A stretch of DNA of 64,000 nucleotides from Pseudomonas sp. ZH-FAD. GTDB lineage: Bacteria; Pseudomonadota; Gammaproteobacteria; Pseudomonadales; Pseudomonadaceae. The position numbers and the translations under genes were made by a program. The notes beneath the pieces are model-generated. The model was not told the DNA's origin, made no database searches, and worked only from the letters and a program-made list of their open reading frames with translations. This document shows positions 1 to 8,800 of the stretch, one piece after another (position 1 is the stretch's first letter; each line of letters opens with the position of its first letter). Where the stretch lies: assembly GCF_002803095.1 (NCBI RefSeq), contig NZ_PGLR01000014.1, positions 62,001 to 126,000 on the forward strand, in the 5' to 3' direction.

Positions 1-141
1 ATCAGTGGGGAAACCGACATGCTGGTGTTCATCGAAGCCCCGAGCATGACGCGCCTGAGCGAGGTGCGCGGTGCCATCGAGGCGTTCCCCGGGATGCAGA
101 AGGTCAAGACCCATGTGGTGGTCAAGGACTGGGCGATGTAG
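1..141 (+). CDS. Lrp/AsnC-type regulator, C-terminal fragment (5' end outside window)
   Basis: The frame is open from the first base and ends at TAG (139-141), giving 46 residues that end KTHVVVKDWAM. The stretch GETDMLVFIEAPSMTRLSEVR followed by FPGMQKVKTHVVV resembles the last part of the RAM (ligand-binding, alpha/beta) domain of Lrp/AsnC regulators, where a 'G..D.L..V..P....' strand and a 'PGV..V.T..V' strand are typical. The DNA-binding half lies outside the window, so the target is unknown. It faces the minus-strand APC permease gene tail to tail, with a six-base gap. The family call rests on a short fragment. Confidence 0.55.
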   Translation: MSGETDMLVFIEAPSMTRLSEVRGAIEAFPGMQKVKTHVVVKDWAM

Positions 142-147
142 CGCTGC

Positions 148-1497
148 TCACTCGGCGTGTTCGCCCTGCTCGACGGCTTGCGGGCGCTGCAGGGCCAGCA
201 ACGGCAGGCCGGCACCGAGTACCAGCAGACCCAGCAACGCGCCGCTGCCGGCATACAGCGCGCTGGAATACAGCAGACCCAGGCAGGTTGCGGCGAACAG
301 GATCGGTGTCAGCGGATACAGCGGCACGCTGAATGGCCGCCGTACCCAAGGTCGCCTTTGGCGCAGGCGAATCAGCGCCAGCGCGACGAGGAACATGAAC
401 AGCCAGAACACCGGTGCGGTGTAGGCCACCATGGTTTGTACGCCGTTCGCACTCAGGGCGCCGAACAGGATCAGCGGCAGGGTAAGTGCGCACTGCAGCA
501 GCAAGGCGCGCACCGGGGTGGCGCCGCGTTCGTTCCAGCGACCGATGAATGCCAGTTGCGGCACATCGCGGCCCAGCGCGTAGTAGACCCGCGCACCGGT
601 GAACAGCGTGGCGTTCAGGGTGCTTAGTGCGGTCAGGCAGACGAACACTGCCAGCAGCGCCTCGGCCCATGGCCCGGCGACGATGTTCATCAGGTCCGCC
701 GCCACGGCATCGCTCTGGCGCAGGCCGTCGAGGCCGAAGATATTGAGAAAGACCAGGTTTGCCAGCAGGTAGATGGCCGTCACCAGAGCCGTACCGATCA
801 GCAGCACGCGACTCATGTTGCGCGCCGGGTTGCGCAACTCACCGGACAGGTAGGCCGCCTCGTTCCAGCCGCCATAGGTGAGCAGCACGAACACCATACC
901 CATGCCCAGCATTGCCGCCAGGTTGCCGCCGGCAGGTTCGGCGCTGACGGGGTGCGACTGCGGTTCGGCCAGCACCAGGCCGGCCAGCACCACCAGCAGC
1001 AGGGCCAGCACCGTCACGCTGGTGAAGAACAGCTGGGCGCGTCGCGATTCACGCGTGCCCAGCACATTGAGCAGGGTCAGCGCCACTACCACCAGGGCGG
1101 CATGCCAGGCGCTGCCATAGTCTCCGAGTGGTAGCAGGCGCTGGGCGTAGTCACCATAGATGAACGCGACCACCGCAATGGCGCCGGTCTGGATCACCAT
1201 ACCGCGCGCCCAGGCGAACAGCAGGCCGACCTGCGGACCCCAGGCCAGGCTCAGATAATGGTATTCGCCGCCCTGGTCCGGATGTGCCGCACCCAGCTCG
1301 CCGTAACACAGCGCGCCTATCAGCATCACCAGACCGCCGACCAGCCACAGGGCCAGATACAGCTCGGCGCTGCTGACATGCTGCGCCACCAGCGGCGGCA
1401 GGCCGAAAATGCCGACGCCGATCACCACGCCGACCAGCATGGCAACGGCATCGATCACCGACAGCCCGGCGCGCTGCGAGGACACTAGCGATGTCAT
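148..1497 (-). CDS. APC-superfamily amino acid permease
   Basis: This 449-residue protein is almost wholly hydrophobic, with about 12 predicted membrane segments. The first carries the small-residue motif GVVIGVGIFGLPP (about residues 22-34), typical of the unwound helix that binds substrate in APC transporters. FVLLTYGGWNEAAYLSGELRNP matches the conserved helix 6 region and following loop of LAT/YjeH-like members. It probably moves an amino acid or amine across the inner membrane; the substrate cannot be read from sequence. The start ATG (1495-1497) lies three bases after the stop of the upstream methyltransferase-like gene. Its GGAG Shine-Dalgarno overlaps the end of that gene, so the two are probably co-transcribed and translationally coupled. 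Confidence 0.85.
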   Translation of the reverse strand: MTSLVSSQRAGLSVIDAVAMLVGVVIGVGIFGLPPLVAQHVSSAELYLALWLVGGLVMLIGALCYGELGAAHPDQGGEYHYLSLAWGPQVGLLFAWARGMVIQTGAIAVVAFIYGDYAQRLLPLGDYGSAWHAALVVVALTLLNVLGTRESRRAQLFFTSVTVLALLLVVLAGLVLAEPQSHPVSAEPAGGNLAAMLGMGMVFVLLTYGGWNEAAYLSGELRNPARNMSRVLLIGTALVTAIYLLANLVFLNIFGLDGLRQSDAVAADLMNIVAGPWAEALLAVFVCLTALSTLNATLFTGARVYYALGRDVPQLAFIGRWNERGATPVRALLLQCALTLPLILFGALSANGVQTMVAYTAPVFWLFMFLVALALIRLRQRRPWVRRPFSVPLYPLTPILFAATCLGLLYSSALYAGSGALLGLLVLGAGLPLLALQRPQAVEQGEHAE

Positions 1498-1500
1498 GGC

Positions 1501-2298
1501 TTAGCTCCTGCGCGCGACCCAACCCTGCTGTGCACCATCGGCCGGCACCGCCTCGATACGGTCACCGTTGAGCTGGCCGACATACAGCCTGTCATCGAAG
1601 GTGAAGCGCAGCTCGTTGCCTTTCAACTGGCCGCTGAGCACGTCGGGCTGGCCGTCGACCTTGCCAACCACCTTCTGGAAGCGCTGATCGAGTTCGACCT
1701 GATGATTCCGGCCATCGAGCTCGAGAGTCCACTGACCCGCGACCTTGGCTGGCACGATCCACAGGAACACCGAGCTGCCATTGATCACGTCGCTCTGATC
1801 AGGCTCCCAGTCGCCGAGGTTGAAGGCGTGCGACACCACCCGAGTCCCTGGTTTGAGGGTGTCGAGAATCACCGGGCGCAGGCGCATGTTGACCGTGGAG
1901 AGCAGGTACATGGTCAGCACGTCGGCCTCGGAAATATCCTTCTGGAACAGGTCACCCTGCTCGAACGTGACCTTGTCCGCCACGCCCTCGCGTTCGGCGT
2001 TCTCCTGCGCCTCGCTGATGCGTTCAGGGTCCAGGTCGATGCCGTAGGCCGCTCTGGCACCGTAATCCTGCACGGCGGAGATGGCGATGCGGCCATCGCC
2101 CGAGCCCAAGTCGATGACATAGTCGTCCGGGCCGATTTCGGCCAGCTGGAGCATATGCGCCACCACAGGCTCTGGTGTGGGCACATAAGGGACGTCGAGT
2201 CTGGGCGGTTGGGCCTGCGCGGGGCCAACCACCAGGCTGGCCAACAAGCCGACGGGGAGGGTGAAGGAGGCGAAGCTACGAACGGATAGAGCGCTCAT
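1501..2298 (-). CDS. exported SAM-dependent methyltransferase-fold protein
   Basis: The 265-residue product begins with an apparent signal peptide: a hydrophobic stretch of about residues 10-25 ending in AQAQ (cleavage near residue 29). A class I Rossmann methyltransferase core follows, with motif I as VIDLGSGDGR (about residues 61-70) and an acidic motif II region GIDLDPERI. The last roughly 90 residues look like a separate beta-rich module that reads like a lipid or protein-binding add-on (VAGQWTLELDGRNHQVELDQ). SAM is not known to be available in the periplasm, so either the N-terminus is a membrane anchor or the fold has another use. It is the first gene of a pair with the APC permease. 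Fold call strong, activity and location uncertain. Confidence 0.75.
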   Translation of the reverse strand: MSALSVRSFASFTLPVGLLASLVVGPAQAQPPRLDVPYVPTPEPVVAHMLQLAEIGPDDYVIDLGSGDGRIAISAVQDYGARAAYGIDLDPERISEAQENAEREGVADKVTFEQGDLFQKDISEADVLTMYLLSTVNMRLRPVILDTLKPGTRVVSHAFNLGDWEPDQSDVINGSSVFLWIVPAKVAGQWTLELDGRNHQVELDQRFQKVVGKVDGQPDVLSGQLKGNELRFTFDDRLYVGQLNGDRIEAVPADGAQQGWVARRS

Positions 2299-2520
2299 CG
2301 GGAAAATCTCCTCACGGGTGGCGATTTTTTTCCGACTGGTGAGCGGGGGCTAGGTTCGTACCGATGTGCAGCAGGATCGTGCAAGAACGCCCTTCAAGCC
2401 ACTAACCGCAGCGCCTGCGGCTGTGTAACCGGATGTGATCGGCCTATCCGTTACTGCGGCATTGCCAGCCTGCGGGCGCGCAGGCACTGTAGGCGGGTTT
2501 TTCGCTTTGGTCGTTTTCGC

Positions 2521-3735
2521 ATGCGTATCCTGCACACCTCCGACTGGCATCTGGGCCAGCATTTCATGGGCAAGACTCGGCAGGCCGAGCACCAGGCTTT
2601 TTGCGCCTGGCTGCTGGAGCAGGTGCGTGTGCACGACGTGGATGTGCTGCTGATCGCCGGCGACGTGTTCGACACCGGCGCACCGCCCAGTTACGCCCGC
2701 GAGCAGTACTACCGGCTGGTGGTGGAGCTGCGCGACGCCGGCTGCGCCTTGGTGGTGCTCGGTGGCAACCATGACTCACCGGCCATGCTCGGTGAAAGCC
2801 GCAGCCTGCTGGCGCAACTGGGTACCCAGGTGGTGCCGAGCGTGGGCGTCGATCTGGCCGAACAGGTCCTGGTGCTCAATGATCGTACTGGCCAGCCGGG
2901 CGCGGTTCTCTGCGCCATTCCCTTCATTCGTCCGCGCGACGTGTTGGCCAGCCAGGCGGGGCAGAGCGCGCAGGACAAACAGCAGTCGTTGCAGCAAGCC
3001 ATCGCCGAGCATTACCGGGCACTGTACGAGCTGGCGGCGAGCAAGCGTGACGAGCTGGGCCTGACGCTACCGATCATTGCCACTGGTCACCTCACCACGG
3101 TTGGCGCCAGCGCCAGTGAGTCGGTGCGCGAGATCTACGTCGGCAGCCTGGAGGCCTTCCCCACCAGCGCATTCCCGCCGGCGGACTACATCGCCCTTGG
3201 CCATATCCACCGCCCGCAGAAGGTCGGCGGCCTGGAGCATATCCGCTACAGCGGCTCGCCGATTGCCCTGTCCTTCGACGAGGCACGTCAGCAGAAGGAA
3301 GTCCTGTTGCTGACGTTCGAGGGCGCCACCTTGCAGTCCATCACGCCACTGCCCGTGCCGGTATTCCAGCCCATGGCCAGCCTGCGCGGCTCGCTCAAGG
3401 AACTGGCAGGCGCTATCACCGAAGTAGCTGCTCAGGGCACGCCCGAGCGGCCCGTATGGCTGGAAGTGCAAGTGAGTACCGACGACTACCTGAGCGACCT
3501 GCAAAGCCGCATCAACGCTCTGTGCGAAGGGCATCCCGTGGAGGTGCTACGCATCCGCCGTGAGCGCGGCAATGCCAGCACCAGCCTGGCCAGCGAAGCG
3601 CGGGAGACGCTGGACGAGCTGTCGGTGGAGGACGTCTTCTCACGCAGGCTGCAACAGGAAACGCTGGATGAGGACGATAGCCAGCGCTTGCAGGACCTGT
3701 ATCGACAGGTGCTGGAAACGCTGCCAAGAGCCTAG
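2521..3735 (+). CDS. sbcD: SbcD, nuclease subunit of the SbcCD (Mre11-Rad50-type) complex
   Basis: The protein has 404 residues, the usual length. It is the metallophosphoesterase subunit that, with SbcC, opens and degrades hairpin and protein-blocked DNA ends. Phosphodiesterase motifs are all visible: DWHLG (D8, H10), GDVFDTG (D48), GGNHDS (N83, H84), TGHLT, and LGHIHRPQ near residue 225. The ATG start is preceded by a pyrimidine-rich region without a strong Shine-Dalgarno. In Pseudomonas the partner sbcC normally follows closely; here it starts about 2.1 kb downstream, beyond a probable insertion. Confidence 0.96.
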   Translation: MRILHTSDWHLGQHFMGKTRQAEHQAFCAWLLEQVRVHDVDVLLIAGDVFDTGAPPSYAREQYYRLVVELRDAGCALVVLGGNHDSPAMLGESRSLLAQLGTQVVPSVGVDLAEQVLVLNDRTGQPGAVLCAIPFIRPRDVLASQAGQSAQDKQQSLQQAIAEHYRALYELAASKRDELGLTLPIIATGHLTTVGASASESVREIYVGSLEAFPTSAFPPADYIALGHIHRPQKVGGLEHIRYSGSPIALSFDEARQQKEVLLLTFEGATLQSITPLPVPVFQPMASLRGSLKELAGAITEVAAQGTPERPVWLEVQVSTDDYLSDLQSRINALCEGHPVEVLRIRRERGNASTSLASEARETLDELSVEDVFSRRLQQETLDEDDSQRLQDLYRQVLETLPRA

Positions 3736-3769
3736 GTGCCCATAATGCGCTTATGACCAGGTACATGCG

Positions 3770-3865
3770 CCTATCAAAGCCAAGCGCAAGATCGAGAAGA
3801 CCATGGCGCGGTTCGGTGCCAAGGTGAGCCCCCGTTCCGGGTGATCAAACGCCAGATGCGCCGAC
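3770..3865 (+). pseudogene. fragment of an IS5-type transposase (degenerate)
   Basis: Reading from about 3770, the plus strand encodes KAKRKIEKTMARFGAKV. After a one-base frame change near 3828 it continues PFRVIKRQ. This matches the C-terminal block of IS5-family DDE transposases, usually like 'IEK..A..RAKVEHPFRVIKRQFG'. Only about 30 residues survive, with a frameshift and two to three residues missing between AKV and PFRV, so it is a dead remnant. It sits between sbcD and an atypical oxidoreductase gene and marks past mobile-element activity there. The match is from memory of the motif, not a search. Confidence 0.55.
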
Positions 3866-4152
3866 GCACTTTCGTGCCTCCTGCGAAGACTTCGGTGCAG
3901 TGGCTGACATTGTGCCCACCTATTCTGATCAGACCGCCGCTTCAAATCGACGGATCTCCTCCAGCGCAGCCCTTGGCGAATCCGATGGAACAACGCCGAT
4001 AGATCGACGCTCTCAATCATTGTCGTTTTGCTCCCGGGAATGTGGGGGCTGGAGCAGATCTTGAGACCGACTTCGTGCCGATAAATTGCCTCAGGCGACG
4101 CAAGTTGGGCGCACTAATCCACAGCTTGATGCGGACGAGGAGTAGATAAATT
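3866..4152. other. intergenic stretch, part of probable insertion between sbcD and sbcC
   Basis: Apart from the transposase fragment just upstream I recognise no gene here. A minus-strand open frame of 89 codons (3751-4020) exists but looks like nothing known to me and overlaps the transposase remnant. The base composition is less G+C-biased at wobble positions than the flanking sbc genes. The last part lies upstream of the oxidoreductase and ends in the weak ribosome-binding stretch GAGGAGTAG (4136-4144). Confidence 0.4.
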
Positions 4153-5112
4153 GTGAAAGCAGCAGTCTACGATACAGCCGGCGCCCCTAGTGTTCTGAAG
4201 TACATCGATCTTCCAACACCCGCTATTGAACCAGGCGATGTGCTGATTGCCGTCGAGGCCATTTCGCTTGAGGGTGGCGATCTGATAAACCGTCGCTCTA
4301 CCCCGCCGCCCCATCCATCATGGGTCGTCGGTTATGCGGCAGCCGGCACCGTGATGGAGATCGGGTCGGGCGTTACAAGCCGCAAGGTCGGGGACAGGGT
4401 CGTAGCGTTCAATATGCAGGGGTCGCATGCGGAACTCTGGTCGGTGCCGGAGGCGCGAACATGGCGCATACCTGATGGCCTGGATGCGTCGGATGCTGCA
4501 GTTGTGCCGATCTCGTTTGGAACCGCTTACCACTGTCTTTTCACGCGAGGCGCGCTTAAACGGGGAGAGACTGTTCTCATCCAGGCGGCTGCCGGCGGAG
4601 TAGGGGTGGCTGCTCTTCAGCTCGCTGCACAATCGGGGGCGACGGTAATCGCGGTAGCAAGCGGTGCGCAACGCAGAGGCCGCCTGCTTGAGCTCGGCGC
4701 TCACCACGTAATAGACCGCGCTGACTGTGACGTGGTGGAAACCGTTCATGCACTCACAAAGGGCGCAGGCGTTGACCTCGTTATCGATCCGGTCGGAAAG
4801 ACTCTGCAGGCCTCCCTTTCTTCCCTCGCGCATGAGGGCCGCCTTGTCTTTGTCGGTAATGCCGGGGGCGGTAGCCTGACAGCCGACCTGTGGCCACCGA
4901 TGCAGGCCAACCAAACACTCATGGGCGTGTTCATGGGGACTCTTTTCGAGAGGTCCACTGTACGGTCGAATGTTGACAGCATGTTGAAGGCCGTCGCTGC
5001 GGGCCGTCTTCGCAGCGTCATTGACCGGACCTTTGCGTTATCGGAGGCTGCCGCAGCCCATGAATATGCCGAGAAGGAGAAGCCGCTTGGACGCATCGTT
5101 ATCAAACCGTGA
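4153..5112 (+). CDS. quinone oxidoreductase-like MDR-family dehydrogenase
   Basis: The 319-residue product begins at a GTG codon with GAGGAG about eight bases upstream. It has the medium-chain dehydrogenase layout: an N-terminal GroES-like domain (KAAVYDTAGAPSVLKYIDLP, then GYAAAGTVMEIGSGV) and a Rossmann domain whose dinucleotide loop reads AAAGGVGVAALQLA (about residues 147-160). The catalytic and structural zinc-ligand cysteines of true alcohol dehydrogenases are absent, which points to an NADPH:quinone reductase-type enzyme; the substrate is unknown. Codon choice (many CTT, GTT, GCA, TCG, AAA) differs from neighbouring genes. With the adjacent transposase remnant, this suggests acquisition by transfer. 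Confidence 0.8.
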   Translation: MKAAVYDTAGAPSVLKYIDLPTPAIEPGDVLIAVEAISLEGGDLINRRSTPPPHPSWVVGYAAAGTVMEIGSGVTSRKVGDRVVAFNMQGSHAELWSVPEARTWRIPDGLDASDAAVVPISFGTAYHCLFTRGALKRGETVLIQAAAGGVGVAALQLAAQSGATVIAVASGAQRRGRLLELGAHHVIDRADCDVVETVHALTKGAGVDLVIDPVGKTLQASLSSLAHEGRLVFVGNAGGGSLTADLWPPMQANQTLMGVFMGTLFERSTVRSNVDSMLKAVAAGRLRSVIDRTFALSEAAAAHEYAEKEKPLGRIVIKP

Positions 5113-5441
5113 AACCCGCTCTGAGCAGGGGCGGCAACCTGCTTTCTTGCGCAGAGATTTGTTCCATACCGCTGACCCAGGGGCCAACTGTAAGATCAAA
5201 CCAGAATGTTCATTTGCTGCAGTAAACTCCGCTTCTTCTCCTGCTTGCTTTGTCTGACCTTCACTCGGAAACTTTTGTGGAGACCCTTAGAGCCGCTTCA
5301 ACGCACCTGCCACCAGCGCGCTAATACGGTTTACTTGATCGTATTGCGGATCACCTCGATGCTCTGAAGGGCGCGGGCTGCCCGAAGCGTCTTAGCATCC
5401 ACTCACACCTTTACTTTGACCGAACGACAGCGGAGTCGGAC
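5113..5441. other. intergenic region without recognisable gene
   Basis: The 329 bases between the oxidoreductase and the lipoprotein gene contain no open frame with family resemblance, no clear terminator and no tRNA. Composition is visibly less G+C-rich than the flanking core genes up to about 5400. That suggests the foreign segment extends to near this point. A Shine-Dalgarno GGAG for the next gene lies at 5432-5435. Confidence 0.4.
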
Positions 5442-5804
5442 ATGCAGCGAAATTTCTCTCTTTCTATTGCGGCAGCGGCCATTTTCTCGGGGCTGGTCGG
5501 TTGCGGCAGCGCGCCTGTATCTGATGCCGCTGTGACGGAGCAATGGTTGGGGCGCTGGAACGGGCCCGAGGGTACCTACCTGGATATCAGTGGCACGCCG
5601 GCCGACTACCGCCTGACCATCGCCAACCTCGACGGCCCGCGCCGCTTCGTCGGGCGTGCGCAGGGGGCGAAGATCGTCTTCGTGCGCGATGGCGTGGTGG
5701 AGAGCATCAGCGCCACCGACGGTGAAGCTACCGGCATGAAATGGCTGTTGGATAAACAGAACTGTCTGACCGTGCGCAGCGGCGAGGGCTATTGCCGCGA
5801 TTGA
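5442..5804 (+). CDS. small putative lipoprotein
   Basis: This gene encodes 120 residues. A short basic start (MQRNFS), a hydrophobic stretch and the lipobox LVGC (cysteine about residue 21) indicate lipidation and attachment to the cell envelope. The mature part (WLGRWNGPEGTYLDISG, then a beta-rich stretch ending NCLTVRSGEGYCRD) has two cysteines near the C-terminus that could pair. WLGRW.GPEGTYL resembles small lipocalin/META-like beta proteins, but I do not recognise a named family. Codon use matches Pseudomonas core genes. It lies 60 bases before sbcC and has its own GGAG ribosome-binding site six bases before ATG. Confidence 0.7.
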   Translation: MQRNFSLSIAAAAIFSGLVGCGSAPVSDAAVTEQWLGRWNGPEGTYLDISGTPADYRLTIANLDGPRRFVGRAQGAKIVFVRDGVVESISATDGEATGMKWLLDKQNCLTVRSGEGYCRD

Positions 5805-5864
5805 GCCAGCGCGCCGCCGATGACAATGCCAGAATGAGCGCTTCCAACGGCTTACGACCTGTGC

Positions 5865-8800
5865 ATGAAAATCCTCAGCCTGCGCCTCAAGAACCTCAAT
5901 TCCCTCAAGGGCGAGTGGAAGATCGACTTCGCTGCCGAGCCTTTCGCCGGTAGCGGCTTGTTCGCCATCACCGGGCCGACCGGTGCGGGCAAGACCACCT
6001 TGCTCGACGCCATCTGTCTGGCCCTGTATCACCGCACGCCGCGCATGAGCACGCTGTCGGCCAGTGGCAACGAGCTGATGACGCGGCATACCGCCGACTG
6101 CCTGGCCGAGGTCGAGTTCGAGGTCAAGGGGCAGGGCTACCGCGCCTTCTGGAGCCAGCGCCGCGCGCGGGACAAGGTCGACGGTGCGTTGCAGGCGCCC
6201 AAGGTCGAGTTGGCACGTATCGCCGATGGTGAAATCCTCACCGACAAGATCCGCGAGAAGGAAAGTCTCACCGCCGAGCTGACCGGTCTCGATTTCGAGC
6301 GCTTCACCAAGTCCATGCTGCTGGCTCAGGGCGGCTTCGCGGCGTTTCTCGAAGCCAATGCCAACCAGCGCGCGGAGTTGCTGGAGGAATTGACCGGCAC
6401 CGAGATTTACGGGCAGATCTCGCAGCAGGTCTACGAGCGCACCAAGGCTGCCGAACAGGCACTCAATCTGTTGAAAAGCCGCGCCCAGGGCATGGAGTTG
6501 CTCGACGAAGCGCAGCGCGCCGAGCTGCAGGCCGAGCAGCAGCGTCTGAGCTTGGAGGAGTCGCCGCTGCTGGCCCGGCAGCAGGCGCTGCAGGCCCAGC
6601 GCCGTTGGCGTGAGGCGCTGCAGCAGGCCGAGCAGCAACGGGAGCAGGCGCGACTCGGACTGGAGCAGGCCCAGCAGGCCCGTAACGAGGCGGCCGGTGA
6701 GCTGCAGCGCCTGGCCGCCAGTGAGCCGGCAGCTCGATTACAGCCGCTGTATCTGGCTTGGCAGCAGGCGCAGCAGGACAGGCAGCAGGCACAGCAAGTG
6801 CTGGATGACCTGCATCAGCAGCAACGCCACAGCACCGAGCGCGAGCACCAGCAGCTCTGGCTGGCCAGCCGCTATGCCCAGCAAAGCCTGAGCCTGCGTC
6901 ACGCGGAGCTGCAGCGTCTGGCCGGGCAGCGTGAAACGCTACACGCACGCATGAGCGCTGCGCCGCAACGGGAACGCCTGGGCGAGCTTCTGGGTAGTTG
7001 GCGTGTGCAGTTCGATCAGCGCGGGCAACTGCTCAAGGAGCAACAGGCACTGCACGCACGCATGGCGCAGGAGGGTGAACAGCTCGCCGCCTTGCAGCGC
7101 CAGCGTGATCAGCTCGGTGTGCAGCAGGCCGACGCGCTGAAGCAGCTGGAGGATGCGCGCGCCAGCGAGGCCAGACAGCAGGGCGAGCTGCAGGCCTTGC
7201 TGGGCGAGGGCGACGAGGCCGGACTGCGCCAGCGTTGGCAGCAACTGCAAGTGCAAGGGCGCGTATTGGATCGTCTGGAGCAGCTGGCGCAGAGCCGCGA
7301 GCAAACGGCTGCACAGATCGCCGAGTTGACCCCGCGTCTGGCTCAGTTGCAGCAACAGCACTCCCGCAAGAACGATGAAATCACCGGCCTGCGCGAGCGT
7401 TACAAGGCGCTCAAGCAACAGCAGGCCGACAAGGAAAAGCTGCTGGAGCAGGAGCAGCGCATTCAGGATCTGGAAGCCTACCGCGCCCAGTTGCAGCCGG
7501 GCGAAGCCTGCCCGTTGTGTGGTTCGCACGAGCATCCGGCGGTCAGTCAGTACCAGGCGCTCAATGTCTCCGCCACGCGCCAGGCGCTGGAGCAGTGCCG
7601 CAACGAACTGGCGCAACTGGAAAGCCAGGGCGGTACTCTGCGTGACGAGCTGACCCGGCTGGTCACGCAGATCGCTCAGGTTCAGCAGCAACTGGAGCAG
7701 GCGAGCCTGCAGGCCGCCCAGCAGGACGCGCAATGGCAGCAGCAACTGACCGAGCAGGCCTTGCAGCTTTCTGACGGTGCCGCTTTGCGCGAATTGCAGC
7801 GCCAGCATGAGCAGAGCCTGACGCATCTGCAGTCACGACTCGTCTCGGTCGAGGCCGGGCAGGCGCAACTGGTACAGGCGCGTGGTGCACGTGAAGTGGC
7901 CGAGCGGGCGTTGGCTGATGCGCAGCAGCGCCTGGCGCTACTGGCGCGTGATGAGGAGAACCTGCAGGCGCGACAAGCCGAGCAGGGCCAGGACCTACAG
8001 CGTTTGCAGCAGGCGCTTCGGCATCACGAGCAAGTGCTGCTGAGCAGTCTTGAGGGCTTTGCTGTTGAGTTGCCGTCGGACGCTGGCCTCTGGCTGGACG
8101 AGCAGGAGCAGGCCTGGCGCGACTGGCAGCAGGCCCAGGCGCAGGATCAGCAATTGCAGGAGCAGCAGCGCGAGGCGCAGCGCCTGCTCGCCGACGCCGA
8201 GGCACAGGCCGGGCACTGGCAACAGCGCTGGCAGGACGAAGGTGCGCTGACGCTGGCTGAACCCGAGCCATCGACACAGCCGCAACTGGCGTTGAATGAG
8301 GCCGCCAACAGCCTGGCCAGTGCTCAGCGCGAAAGCGATGCGTTGCGCGGCCGCGAGCAGAGTCAGCAGACCTTGTTGCTGCAGCTGCAGCAACGCTCGA
8401 GCGAGGCCGAGCAGCACTGGCTGCGAGCACTGACGGCCAGTCCTTTCAGCGATCTTGCGGCGTTTCTCGCCGCGCTGCTGGAAGAGGGCGAGCGAGAGCG
8501 TCTGGCGGCTTTACAGGCACGTGTGGAGCGTACCCTGACTGAGGCTTCGACGCTGTTGGCTGCCGCCGACGCGCAGCTGCAGCAACTCGCCGCCACACCG
8601 CAGACCGAGCTGGCGCTTGGCGAGTTGGATGAGCAGTTGCAGGTACTGCAGAGCGAATTGCGTGCATTGAGCCAGCGCCAGGGCGAGCTGCGCGCGCAGT
8701 TGCAGGCCGACGAGACGCGGCGCAGCAGCCAGCAGGCGCTGTTCGCCGAAATCAGTGCGCAGGAGAGTGAGCAGCGCCTGTGGCAACAGCTCAACGGCCT

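Noticed and set aside
3751..4020. Minus-strand open frame of 89 codons next to sbcD
   Set aside because: It overlaps the transposase relic and shows no recognisable domain. I could not match it to a known family and do not list it as a gene.
5403..6638. Antisense open frame over the lipoprotein gene and sbcC start
   Set aside because: Leucine/glutamine-rich mirror of the sbcC coiled coil; no ribosome-binding site or family motif.
6450..8800. Many CAG/GAG-rich stretches in sbcC that look like repeats
   Set aside because: They encode Gln/Glu/Ala coiled-coil heptads. No exact tandem unit repeats, so this is protein composition.
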